Positions 37,801-46,108 of a stretch of DNA of 64,000 bases are shown here, in pieces (within the stretch, counting starts at the first letter, position 1; each line of letters starts with the position of its first letter). The translations under genes were made by a program, and so were the position numbers. This stretch comes from Robertkochia sediminum (GTDB lineage: Bacteria; Bacteroidota; Bacteroidia; Flavobacteriales; Flavobacteriaceae), in contig NZ_JADMKT010000067.1 in NCBI RefSeq assembly GCF_016786255.1, positions 1 to 64,000 of the forward strand. The letters are read 5' to 3'. Under the pieces are notes generated by a model. That model was given only the letters and a program-made list of their open reading frames with translations. It ran no database searches and had not been told where the DNA came from.

Positions 37801-38866
37801 ACTAGTAATTCTACAAACGACCATTCCCGATTATCGAGAGAAAATATTTTTGTATTTAAGAGAAGAATTGGGTGAGAATTTCATTTTGTTTGGCGGTGAT
37901 AATTACTTTGAAAGCTCTGTAAAAACTAACTATGGTTTACCATTTATGTGTTTTGTGAGAAATCGGTTTTTTCTAAAAAGAAGGTTTCTTTTTCAAACAG
38001 GTATGTGGGGAGCTATTTTGGGGAATAATGTATGGGTTATGGAGATGAATCCCAGAATTATTTCGAACTGGTTGATATTGTTAATACGAAAAGCTGCTGG
38101 GAAGAAAACAGTATTATGGGGGCATGCATGGCCACGCGCAGGAAAAGGTTCTAAAAGTGATCGTCTTCGCCATTTTATGAGATCTCTGGCTGATGAAATT
38201 ATTGTTTATACACATTCTCAAAGAAGGGAGCTTCACGAGCTCATGCCGCATAAAGCTATTGTTGCTGCTCCTAATTCTGTTTTTTTTAAGGATGAGATGT
38301 GTTTAATTAATGGAGATCAAGTCTCCAAGCGAAAGAATTTCATTTATGTAGGCCGTTTAACATTGTATAAAAAGCCAATGTTATTGGTTAGGGCATTTAA
38401 ATGTTTGTGTGCAAAAGATCAAGCTATGGATGTAAATTTATTGATTGTAGGTGCAGGCGAGGAGTATGAAAAAATTCGGCAATATATAGAAGAGAATAAT
38501 TTAATAGACAGAGTCAAATTGTTTGGACACGTTGGAGATTATGAAGAATTAAAAGACTTATACTCTACTGCAATAGCAAGTGTTTCTCCAGGTTATGTAG
38601 GTCTGTCAATTACTCAAAGTTTTGGTTTTGGTGTGCCGATGATAATTTCGAAAAGGGAGAATCACAGCCCAGAGATAGAGGCTGCTGTTGATGGTTTTAA
38701 CTCGCTTTTCTTTAATACGGATGATATGGAAAATTTAGCAGAGAAAATGGAAGGTGTCATAGCCAATCGTAATTCCTGGATTTCAAGAAGTGAAGAAATA
38801 ATAGATTTTGCAAAGGAGCGCTATTCTGTTGAAGCAATGGGATCAGCCTTTTTGGAATTGCTGTGA
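37793..38866 (+). CDS. Glycosyltransferase, GT4 type
   Basis: 357 residues from ATG 37793 (MRKLVILQTTIPDYREKIF); an upstream ATG at 37754 lies inside the flippase gene. The C-terminal half shows the GT-B donor-binding fold: NFIYVGRLTLYKKPMLLVRA, LLIVGAGEEYEKIR, VKLFGHV, then SPGYVGLSITQSFGFGVPM with a Glu-containing loop (NHSPEIE). It would add a sugar to the lipid-linked O-unit on the cytoplasmic side. The sugar specificity cannot be read from the sequence. AT-rich like its neighbours. Confidence 0.82.
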   Translation: MRKLVILQTTIPDYREKIFLYLREELGENFILFGGDNYFESSVKTNYGLPFMCFVRNRFFLKRRFLFQTGMWGAILGNNVWVMEMNPRIISNWLILLIRKAAGKKTVLWGHAWPRAGKGSKSDRLRHFMRSLADEIIVYTHSQRRELHELMPHKAIVAAPNSVFFKDEMCLINGDQVSKRKNFIYVGRLTLYKKPMLLVRAFKCLCAKDQAMDVNLLIVGAGEEYEKIRQYIEENNLIDRVKLFGHVGDYEELKDLYSTAIASVSPGYVGLSITQSFGFGVPMIISKRENHSPEIEAAVDGFNSLFFNTDDMENLAEKMEGVIANRNSWISRSEEIIDFAKERYSVEAMGSAFLELL

Positions 38867-38906
38867 TTTATAGTAATTATTAGACAGAAAACGTTACCCA
38901 CCCCAC

Positions 38907-40316
38907 ATGAAAATAAAATTAGCAACTCTTTTCCCACTTATTTTTGCAGGAATTTCGTTTGTGCTATTCTTGTTATATAGCGGTCCGATAAAGGTCTTGG
39001 CGTCCTTTATTTTTAATTTCGTTGTTGTTTTTTTTATAACATGGTATCACCTAAATAACGAGAGAAATCACTCCCCTTTTTTATCTTCTTATCTCATTTT
39101 TAGTAGCCTGTTTCTTTTTTTTGCACCTGTTATTCAAATAACTAATTTACAGATAAATGGAGGTAAATTTCCAAATGGGTTTCCTTTTAATGATTCCTTG
39201 ATTATTTACATCAATCTGTTGATTGTGCTCTTTCATATTGTATTTTTTATTTCTTACATATATTTCAGTTCGCGATTGATGGTTAAATTGAAAAGACGGG
39301 TAAATATTTCCCGGAATTTTCCATTGCTCGTTATGATCTTACTTGGCGTAGCTTTATTGATTGCAGTTTTTAATTGGAATTACTTAATAACAGAAATGGT
39401 AAGGCCCAATTGGTCGGAACTTCAAGAATCTGTTGCCATGTTTTTAGTGAGGAAGAAGGTTCTTTTTCTTGTTCCCTTAGGTATTATTATAATTTGTTCA
39501 TCTTACCTGAAAAGCGGATTTAAGGTAAATGTAAATTACCTCACAGTCTTGTTCGTTTGTATAATTAGTATTCTTTTGCTTTTATTTTTTAAAAACCCGC
39601 TAACAGAAAAGAGAAACGCATTAGGGCCAATCTATATAACACTTATTTTTCTTTTCTTCCCAAGATTATTGAATTCAAACTTAAAATCGTATTCGTTTTT
39701 ATTTTTTGCACTGATACTAGGATTTCCTTTAATGGCTGTTATCACTCATATTGATGCAACTTTTGATGAAATGATTGGTAGCCCAGGAATATTTATTAAT
39801 TATCTGAAACATGAAGGCGTCTTTAAAACCTTTAATACTTTGCATTATGATGCCTTTGCAAATATTATGGCAACGATAGATTATGTAAGTGTGAATGGTT
39901 TGACCTATGGATTTCAATTGTTAAGTGCATTATTTTTTTTCATTCCTAGGTCTTTGTGGCCGGCTAAACCTATTTCAACAGGTGAATTAATAGGGAATTA
40001 TTTGATTAGCGATTATGATTTTGTTTTTAATAATTTATCAAATCCATTAATATCTGAGGGGTATGTTAATTTTGGACTCTTTGGAGTGGTATTATTTGCA
40101 ATTCTGTTGGGATATTTTGGGGCCTATTCTAAAATCTGGTTATTAGAATTTCAATCACCCTTATTGAAGTCGGTTGCATTTTATAGTTCAATCCACTTGA
40201 TATTCTTGTTGCGGGGAGACTTAACTAACGGATTTGCTTACTTATGCGGTTCGCTGATCGGTTTTTACTTTATCCCTAAATTCTTCAATTTTTTTGTTTC
40301 TCGTTTTAGATTATGA
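38907..40316 (+). CDS. O-antigen polymerase, Wzy-like membrane protein
   Basis: 469 residues with around 12 membrane helices and strongly AT-rich. The motif FIPRSLWPAKPISTGELIGNYL followed by NPLISEGYVNFGLFGVV is characteristic of oligosaccharide repeat unit polymerases. It would link O-units on the periplasmic face. The next gene looks like an O-antigen ligase, so this one is the better candidate for the polymerase. It overlaps that gene by 4 bp. Confidence 0.72.
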   Translation: MKIKLATLFPLIFAGISFVLFLLYSGPIKVLASFIFNFVVVFFITWYHLNNERNHSPFLSSYLIFSSLFLFFAPVIQITNLQINGGKFPNGFPFNDSLIIYINLLIVLFHIVFFISYIYFSSRLMVKLKRRVNISRNFPLLVMILLGVALLIAVFNWNYLITEMVRPNWSELQESVAMFLVRKKVLFLVPLGIIIICSSYLKSGFKVNVNYLTVLFVCIISILLLLFFKNPLTEKRNALGPIYITLIFLFFPRLLNSNLKSYSFLFFALILGFPLMAVITHIDATFDEMIGSPGIFINYLKHEGVFKTFNTLHYDAFANIMATIDYVSVNGLTYGFQLLSALFFFIPRSLWPAKPISTGELIGNYLISDYDFVFNNLSNPLISEGYVNFGLFGVVLFAILLGYFGAYSKIWLLEFQSPLLKSVAFYSSIHLIFLLRGDLTNGFAYLCGSLIGFYFIPKFFNFFVSRFRL

Positions 40317-41563
40317 AGATCTCAAATATTAATATAAATATCTCGCCTAACGTATTATTCCATATACTTTCCATATTGGTGATGAGTTCCATTTTATTGC
40401 CTTTTAATTTTAGACCTTATATAATTGCAATATTTGGTATTGGGGTAATTCTTCATATCATTGCAAATCGTCGAGCCTGGGATAAGGGCTTTTTTATTGT
40501 AAATTCGTCAATTTTTCTTGTTTTAGTAATTAGTCTGTTGTACAGTGCAGATTTTCATTATGGGTTAAAAAAGTTAGGTACAATGTTGCCTTTACTGGTT
40601 TTCCCATTTTTATTTTCTTTTTTGATAAAGAACAATGACTTAACAATGTATGTTAGGGAAAATCATTTTAGAATAGTGATTTTCTTTCCAATATTTGTTT
40701 TGATTTTTAATTCTGTTTTTTTTTCATGGTTTGTTCTGACTGAATTCACATTTTCTGAGACTATAAAGCACTATGCATACTTGGTAGATAATAAGTTGGG
40801 GGATTATAATATTCACTCAATCTATCTTTCATGTCATATTGGGATTTCAATATTAATATTAGGGTTTTATATTTTGGACGATAGATTTAAAACGATCCAG
40901 AAGATTTTTTGGTTTGTGCTGATCTGCTTTTTGTTAATGTTTTTAATAATCCTTAATAAGAAAGGTCCTGTTCTTTCCCTGTTAATAACATTATTAGGTT
41001 TAATAATATTTTTAAAACGTAGAAAAGTTGTTCTTTTTTACTCAGCTATCTTGATTTTGATTATGTCGATATCAACGATTGCGATAATTTCAGACGCAGA
41101 TAGAGTTCAGCGATATAGAGAGTTGCTTGAAATAAATTATTCTGAGCATACTGGTGGTTTAGATTCAACCTCCATTAGATTGTCCATTTATCAATGTGCA
41201 TTGAATTTATTTAAATCGAATCCTATTTTTGGCGTAGGTGTAGGGGATACAAAAGACAAGTTGTTGAATTGCTATAATGAGTCGGGTTATGATGATAGAT
41301 TCACCATTGAGGCATACAATACCCACAACCAATATCTTAGTGTGCTTTTGTCATCTGGATTAATCGCACTTATTGTTATTGTTGGCATGTATTTTAAATT
41401 ATTGCAGTATTCAGTACGTAATAGTAACATAATGTTATTTATATTTTTATGTTTTTACTTGGTTGAGATGTTGACTGAAAATTTGTTAGAGCGCCAGGAT
41501 GGAGTGTTTTATTTTTCATTTTTCATCTGCTTTTCGCAACTTCTTAATACACCAAAAAAATGA
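40313..41563 (+). CDS. O-antigen ligase family protein (Wzy_C domain)
   Basis: 416 residues with about 10-11 membrane helices. The large periplasmic loop holds NPIFGVGVGDTKDKL and NTHNQYLSVLLSSGLIAL, the usual Wzy_C/WaaL signature with the conserved His. Such proteins either polymerise O-units or transfer the finished chain to lipid A-core. With a separate Wzy-like gene directly upstream, ligase is more likely, but the roles could be reversed. It overlaps both neighbours by 4 bp, indicating one transcript. Confidence 0.75.
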   Translation: MKISNININISPNVLFHILSILVMSSILLPFNFRPYIIAIFGIGVILHIIANRRAWDKGFFIVNSSIFLVLVISLLYSADFHYGLKKLGTMLPLLVFPFLFSFLIKNNDLTMYVRENHFRIVIFFPIFVLIFNSVFFSWFVLTEFTFSETIKHYAYLVDNKLGDYNIHSIYLSCHIGISILILGFYILDDRFKTIQKIFWFVLICFLLMFLIILNKKGPVLSLLITLLGLIIFLKRRKVVLFYSAILILIMSISTIAIISDADRVQRYRELLEINYSEHTGGLDSTSIRLSIYQCALNLFKSNPIFGVGVGDTKDKLLNCYNESGYDDRFTIEAYNTHNQYLSVLLSSGLIALIVIVGMYFKLLQYSVRNSNIMLFIFLCFYLVEMLTENLLERQDGVFYFSFFICFSQLLNTPKK

Positions 41564-42621
41564 AGAAAATTTTGATTATAGGTCCCTTGGAGGAGCCAAT
41601 TACAGGGGTAACTGTGTCCAATGATTTGGTCTTAACCATTTTAGATGAAAGAGGTATTTGTTCGGGTAAGATTAATATGTCGATAAAGTCATTTGAGGGA
41701 GATTTTGGAACATTTTCCTTTAAAAAAATGATACATTTTATAACGAAATGGTTTCAGGCTTTTAAGATTATTTATTGTGACACTATTTATATAACCCCAG
41801 GACAAACTTTTAGTGGGATTTTGAAATATGCACCATATATAATTATGGCAAGGATTTTAGGTAAGAAAGTAGTAACTCATATCCATGGGAATATTCTTCA
41901 ATTCACTTATAGCCAAAGCAATGTGGTTAAAAAATCATTTATGAAATTTCTGCTAGGTCAAAGTCACCGGGGGATAGTGTTATCCGAATCGCTTAAGAAG
42001 AACCTTGAATTCGCTATTAATGAAAGTCGAATTCATTGTTTGTCTAATTTTGTGACAGATGATATTGTTTTTGATGAAAATGAAATTAAATGTAAAGATT
42101 TCAACGTTCCCAAAATTATTTTTTTAAGTAATCTAGTAGAGGGGAAAGGAGTTTTTGTTTTACTAGAAGCTTTAAAAATCATTGAAAGTCTGGGGGTTGA
42201 GTATGAATGTCAGTTGGCTGGTAATATCGATGTAAATCATCGCGAAGAGTTGTTGAGAAGTATTAATGATCTAAAACACACTCGCTATCTTGGCGTTGTG
42301 AAGGGTAGGGTTAAAAGGGAACTTTTATTATGGGGAAATATTTTCGTTCTTCCTGCATTGCAAGTGGAGGGGCTTCCAATTTCTATTTTGGAAGCAATGT
42401 CCTCGGGATGCATGGTTGCAACCACTACACAAGATTCATTGTCAGACTTGTTTTCGAATGAAGAGTTAAAATATATCGAAAGAGGCTCAGTAGAATCCAT
42501 TGTTGATTTGGTAAAGGAATTTCGATGGACTGAAGATTCTGCATTGAGAAATAACCATCATGTTAACTTAAATTTTACGGAAGAGCATTTTCAAGATCAA
42601 TTATTGGAGATAATTCATTAA
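41560..42621 (+). CDS. Glycosyltransferase, GT4 type
   Basis: 353 residues of GT-B fold. The N-terminal GPLEEPITGVTVSND begins the acceptor domain, and VVTHIHGNILQF is a further acceptor-side motif. The donor domain has PKIIFLSNLVEGKGVFVLLEA, YLGVVKGRVKRELL, and LPALQVEGLPISILEAMSSG, with the Glu of the EX7E motif. It should act on the growing lipid-linked O-unit. The donor sugar is unknown. It starts 4 bp inside the ligase gene. Confidence 0.83.
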   Translation: MKKILIIGPLEEPITGVTVSNDLVLTILDERGICSGKINMSIKSFEGDFGTFSFKKMIHFITKWFQAFKIIYCDTIYITPGQTFSGILKYAPYIIMARILGKKVVTHIHGNILQFTYSQSNVVKKSFMKFLLGQSHRGIVLSESLKKNLEFAINESRIHCLSNFVTDDIVFDENEIKCKDFNVPKIIFLSNLVEGKGVFVLLEALKIIESLGVEYECQLAGNIDVNHREELLRSINDLKHTRYLGVVKGRVKRELLLWGNIFVLPALQVEGLPISILEAMSSGCMVATTTQDSLSDLFSNEELKYIERGSVESIVDLVKEFRWTEDSALRNNHHVNLNFTEEHFQDQLLEIIH

Positions 42622-42660
42622 TTCTGAATTTAAGTTAGAAATGGTAATAAGAAGGATGAT

Positions 42661-43236
42661 TTGAAAGATCAAAGAAATATTGTTTATCAGGATTTGAAGT
42701 TGAACCGTACTCCAAAGGATTTTAGGGGGAGGTCTAAAGTTTATGTTCAATTGTGGTGGATTGTTCAGGCATTGCTCTTCAATCCTTCCCCTCAGGTGTT
42801 TTACAGATGGAGAAATTGGCTTTTACGACGTTTTGGTGCGAGTATTGGTAAAGGTGTATTAATACGTCCATCTGTAACTGTCACTTATCCCTGGAAGCTT
42901 TCTATAGGGGATTATAGCTGGATAGGAGATGATGTCACGTTATATACTCTGGGAGAAATCAAGATAGGAAGTAACAGTGTGGTGTCTCAAAGATCCTATT
43001 TGTGCGCTGGATCTCACGATCACAAGAAGATTGATTTTCCATTAACCAATGAGCCCATAACGATAGAGGATGAATGTTGGGTTGCCACCGATGTATATAT
43101 AGCCCCAGGTGTTTGCATTGGAAAGGGCACAATAGTTGGAGCGCGAAGTAGTGTTTTTAAGTCACTTCCAGGTGGTAATATATGTGTAGGGTCCCCTGCT
43201 AGAATTATTAAGGAGAGAAAAGGATATGATGATTAA
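42661..43236 (+). CDS. WcaF-type acyltransferase (left-handed beta-helix)
   Basis: 191 residues. It resembles the WcaF colanic-acid acetyltransferase family: YRWRNWLLRRFGASIGKGV, then hexapeptide-repeat coils (KLSIGDYSWIGDDVTLYTLG, KIGSNSVVSQRSYLCAGSHD with the catalytic His, CWVATDVYIAPGVCIGKGT). It would O-acetylate a sugar of the surface polysaccharide. The start is TTG at 42661; the nearby ATG is out of frame. Its 3' end overlaps the next gene by 11 bp. Confidence 0.83.
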   Translation: MKDQRNIVYQDLKLNRTPKDFRGRSKVYVQLWWIVQALLFNPSPQVFYRWRNWLLRRFGASIGKGVLIRPSVTVTYPWKLSIGDYSWIGDDVTLYTLGEIKIGSNSVVSQRSYLCAGSHDHKKIDFPLTNEPITIEDECWVATDVYIAPGVCIGKGTIVGARSSVFKSLPGGNICVGSPARIIKERKGYDD

Positions 43237-44470
43237 AAATGTAACGATAATCGGAATTAATTTTTATCCCGAGGATACTGCAATTGGCCTTTATTCAACA
43301 GGAATGGCTAAACATTTCCAAAATGAATCCTGCAATGTAAATGTCGTAACCGGATTTCCATACTATCCAGCCTGGAAGATTTCTGAGGAGTACAGATTCA
43401 AAAAAAGGTACCTGGAAGAGAATATTGATGGTATAACCATTTATAGATATAAACAGTATGTTCCTAAGAAGCCGACATTTATCTCTCGGATTTTCCACCT
43501 TCTGGACTTCACTTTTGGGAGTATACGTAATGTATTTAAAATTGATAGGACAGATTTGATCATTGTCATTGTTCCCTTTACGAGCTCTTTGTTGCTTGGG
43601 ACGTTATTAAGGTATCTTAAAGGAGGGAAGTTATGGGTTCATGTGCAGGATTTTGAGTTTGATGCGGCTTCTCAGGCAGGGTTGTCCAATGGCCAAGGCA
43701 GTAGGTTGAGAAAAGGGATCTTCAATATGTTGTTCAAATTGGAAAAATTTCTTTTTTCAAAAGTGGATGGCGCCAGTACGATTAGCTTCGCGATGCTCAA
43801 AAAGCTTCGCGCTAAAACTGGTCTTACTGATGATAGACTACTGTATTTTCCAAATTGGGTTGATCCTTCCGAAATAAATCCTAACCAAGCAAGACCACAT
43901 GATTATTTTAATAAGGATAAATTCAACATTCTTTATTCGGGGAATATTGGTGAAAAGCAGGATTGGCAATTATTTGTTGACTTTGTTAAAAGGTTGGATA
44001 CCAAGCTGTTTAATGTTGTTCTTGTAGGCGATGGGGCGAAGCGAGAATGGGTCCGGGAGGAAATGTCCAATTTAACTAATATTCAATATCATCCACCGGT
44101 ACCTTTTGAAGATTTAAACGATTTACTGTGTGGAGCAGATTTGCATATTTTATTTCAGAAAGCGGAAGTTATAGACTCTGTAATGCCTTCAAAATTGTTA
44201 GGTATGTTTGCCAGTGGAGTTCCGTCTTTAGTTACCGGTAATAAGGAGTCTGAGGTTGCTTCAATTTTTGAAAAGTCACAATGTGGTTATTATGACTCTA
44301 CCGGAGAGATATATCCTTTAATTGACTTTGCCAATAAACTTCAAAGAGATTTAAGTTATAAGGAAGAGCTAGGTTTAAATGCACGAAGATTCATTATTAA
44401 AAACTTTTCTTCTCAGGAAATTCTAAATGCTTATTCGTCAGAGATAGAAAGTTTATTTAGCTCCCCCTAA
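43226..44470 (+). CDS. WcaI-type glycosyltransferase
   Basis: 414 residues of GT-B/GT4 type resembling the WcaI family. The N-terminus IIGINFYPEDTAIGLYSTGM and VVTGFPYYPAWKI are typical, as are LWVHVQDFEFDAA and the donor-domain motifs ILYSGNIGEKQDW, VVLVGDGAKREW and VMPSKLLGMFASGVPSLVTG. The pairing with a WcaF-type gene just upstream mirrors many exopolysaccharide clusters. It is the last gene of the AT-rich block. Confidence 0.83.
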   Translation: MMIKNVTIIGINFYPEDTAIGLYSTGMAKHFQNESCNVNVVTGFPYYPAWKISEEYRFKKRYLEENIDGITIYRYKQYVPKKPTFISRIFHLLDFTFGSIRNVFKIDRTDLIIVIVPFTSSLLLGTLLRYLKGGKLWVHVQDFEFDAASQAGLSNGQGSRLRKGIFNMLFKLEKFLFSKVDGASTISFAMLKKLRAKTGLTDDRLLYFPNWVDPSEINPNQARPHDYFNKDKFNILYSGNIGEKQDWQLFVDFVKRLDTKLFNVVLVGDGAKREWVREEMSNLTNIQYHPPVPFEDLNDLLCGADLHILFQKAEVIDSVMPSKLLGMFASGVPSLVTGNKESEVASIFEKSQCGYYDSTGEIYPLIDFANKLQRDLSYKEELGLNARRFIIKNFSSQEILNAYSSEIESLFSSP

Positions 44471-44509
44471 AAAAGCTAATAGCGATTTTAATGCTTCTAC
44501 AATTTGACT

Positions 44510-44517
44510 TACTTTTG
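44510..44517 (+). promoter_or_regulatory. -7 element for the sugar transferase gene
   Basis: TACTTTTG fits TAnnTTTG, and TTTA lies 19 bp upstream as a near -33 match. The ATG follows 24 bp later, suggesting transcription separate from the O-antigen block. Confidence 0.5.
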
Positions 44518-44541
44518 CGAAATAAACCTACATCCTAACCA

Positions 44542-45894
44542 ATGTTTCATAAACAAGGGAGATATTCCGGATTGCTAAAACCCGTTTCCTATATCATAGA
44601 TCTCACCATTATTCTTGGTTTAGCCTATGTCCTGCCCTTGAAGTTGAGATATCCATTGCTTATCCTGGCGTATTTGGCCTTTACTTGGGTGATCATATCG
44701 GTTAAGAATGAGTTCTATCAGGTACAGCGTTATGCTAAGGTGTCGCGGGTTTTCTCTCTGTTATTCCGCCAGTTCGTTATTTTCTTTGTGGTGCTCTATG
44801 GCTTCATAGGGTTCTTTAAAGAGCATATGGTAAGCCGCTTGTTACTTGCGCAGTACTTCGCACTTTCTTTTTTTTTGGTCGCCTTTTTTAAGATCTTGAT
44901 GTATTATCTCCTGCAGCGCTATCGAAGGGCTCTTGGAGGCAACTTCAGAAACACACTGGTGGTTGGAAGTAACGTCAAGTCTGAGCAGCTTATCAATATC
45001 TTTAAGGATAGGCCTGAGTTTGGTTTTGTATTTAAAAAGCAGTTCAAGCCCGGTTCGAGATCATTTAAGGTTGAAGAGCTTATAGCTTATGCTGAAAGTG
45101 AAGAGATCGATGAGATCTACTGCTCGGTGGCAGAGCTAAATAACGAAGATCTGGGTGATATCGTTGACTATGCAGATAACAATCTGAAGGTGGTTAAATT
45201 CATCCCGGACAATAAGTTTATCTACAACCGTCGTCTCAAATTTGAATACTACGATTACCTGCCGGTACTGTCCTTGAGAGATATTCCGCTTGATGAATCG
45301 ATTAATTACGGATTGAAAAGAGTCTTCGATGTGGTTTTCTCACTTCTGGTTATTGTCTTTATACTATCCTGGCTGGTGCCTTTAATGGGCTTACTGATCA
45401 AAATGGAATCTAAAGGTCCGATTTTCTTTAAACAGAAGCGTCATGGTATCAACGGAGGTGAATTTCAGTGCTATAAGTTCCGTTCTATGGGGGTTAATAA
45501 GGATGCCGATAAGGCGCAAGCCACCAAGAACGATATGAGGGTAACCAAGATCGGAAACTTTATGCGCAGAACAAGTATCGATGAATTGCCTCAGTTCTTT
45601 AATGTGCTCTTCGGACAAATGTCTGTAGTAGGCCCTCGTCCGCACATGGTTTACCACACCGAGCTATATGGCGATCTTGTAGACAAATACATGGTACGTC
45701 ACTTTGTGAAGCCTGGGATTACCGGCCTGGCGCAGGTTCGTGGTTATCGTGGAGAGATCTCCAAGGATAGCGATATCATCAACCGTGTACGACTGGACAT
45801 TTTCTATGTGGAGAACTGGTCTATGGCACTGGACTTCAAGATCATTATTGATACCGTACTCAACGTCTTCCGCGGAGAGGAGAATGCATATTAG
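44542..45894 (+). CDS. Polyprenyl-phosphate hexose-1-phosphate transferase (WcaJ/WbaP type)
   Basis: 450 residues. Four N-terminal membrane helices (about 10-125), a nucleotide-binding-like middle (NTLVVGSNVKSEQLINIF), a fifth helix (about 265-290) and the bacterial sugar-transferase domain. That domain carries IFFKQKRHGINGGEFQCYKF, RRTSIDELPQFFNVLFGQMS, VGPRPHM and KPGITGLAQVRGYRGE. It starts O-unit or exopolysaccharide synthesis by moving sugar-1-phosphate from a UDP-sugar to undecaprenyl phosphate in the inner membrane. Its base composition is that of the core genome, unlike the AT-rich genes just upstream. Confidence 0.88.
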   Translation: MFHKQGRYSGLLKPVSYIIDLTIILGLAYVLPLKLRYPLLILAYLAFTWVIISVKNEFYQVQRYAKVSRVFSLLFRQFVIFFVVLYGFIGFFKEHMVSRLLLAQYFALSFFLVAFFKILMYYLLQRYRRALGGNFRNTLVVGSNVKSEQLINIFKDRPEFGFVFKKQFKPGSRSFKVEELIAYAESEEIDEIYCSVAELNNEDLGDIVDYADNNLKVVKFIPDNKFIYNRRLKFEYYDYLPVLSLRDIPLDESINYGLKRVFDVVFSLLVIVFILSWLVPLMGLLIKMESKGPIFFKQKRHGINGGEFQCYKFRSMGVNKDADKAQATKNDMRVTKIGNFMRRTSIDELPQFFNVLFGQMSVVGPRPHMVYHTELYGDLVDKYMVRHFVKPGITGLAQVRGYRGEISKDSDIINRVRLDIFYVENWSMALDFKIIIDTVLNVFRGEENAY

Positions 45895-46048
45895 GGTGAA
45901 GGTGTAAAGAGGTAAAGGGATAATGGATATTTGTGATTCAGGCCTGAGGATGCTTTTTTCATACCTGCATACCTGCGTACCTGCGTAACTGCGTACCTGC
46001 GTAACTGCGTAACTGCGTAACTGCGTAACTGCGTAACTGCGTAACTTA
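45893..46048. repeat. Inverted-array element, 8-bp units, upstream of purD
   Basis: The right arm (45961-46048) has ten 8-bp units: ATACCTGC twice, then GTACCTGC and GTAACTGC mixed, with GTAACTGC repeated perfectly at the end, plus a partial unit. The left arm (45893-45924) has four purine-rich 8-bp units of opposite strand character (AGGGTGAA, GGTGTAAA, GAGGTAAA, GGGATAAT), only weakly similar to the reverse complement. The 36-bp spacer includes the palindrome TCAGGCCTGA (45938-45947). No open frame. The left arm starts at the stop codon of the sugar transferase gene and the right arm ends 8 bp before the purD -7 element. Confidence 0.55.
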
Positions 46049-46055
46049 AAATCGC

Positions 46056-46063
46056 TATCTTTG
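46056..46063 (+). promoter_or_regulatory. -7 element of purD
   Basis: TATCTTTG fits TAnnTTTG. The position where -33 should lie falls inside the GTAACTGC array, so the repeat provides that part of the promoter. It overlaps a possible TTG start at 46061, which argues for the ATG at 46109. Confidence 0.6.
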
Positions 46064-46108
46064 CTGCGTTTTATAAAACGAACTAATCCATACGTAAATC
46101 ATCATTTC

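Noticed and set aside
46061-46108. purD starting at TTG 46061
   Set aside because: The codon is part of the promoter -7 element TATCTTTG; ATG 46109 gives the standard PurD start.
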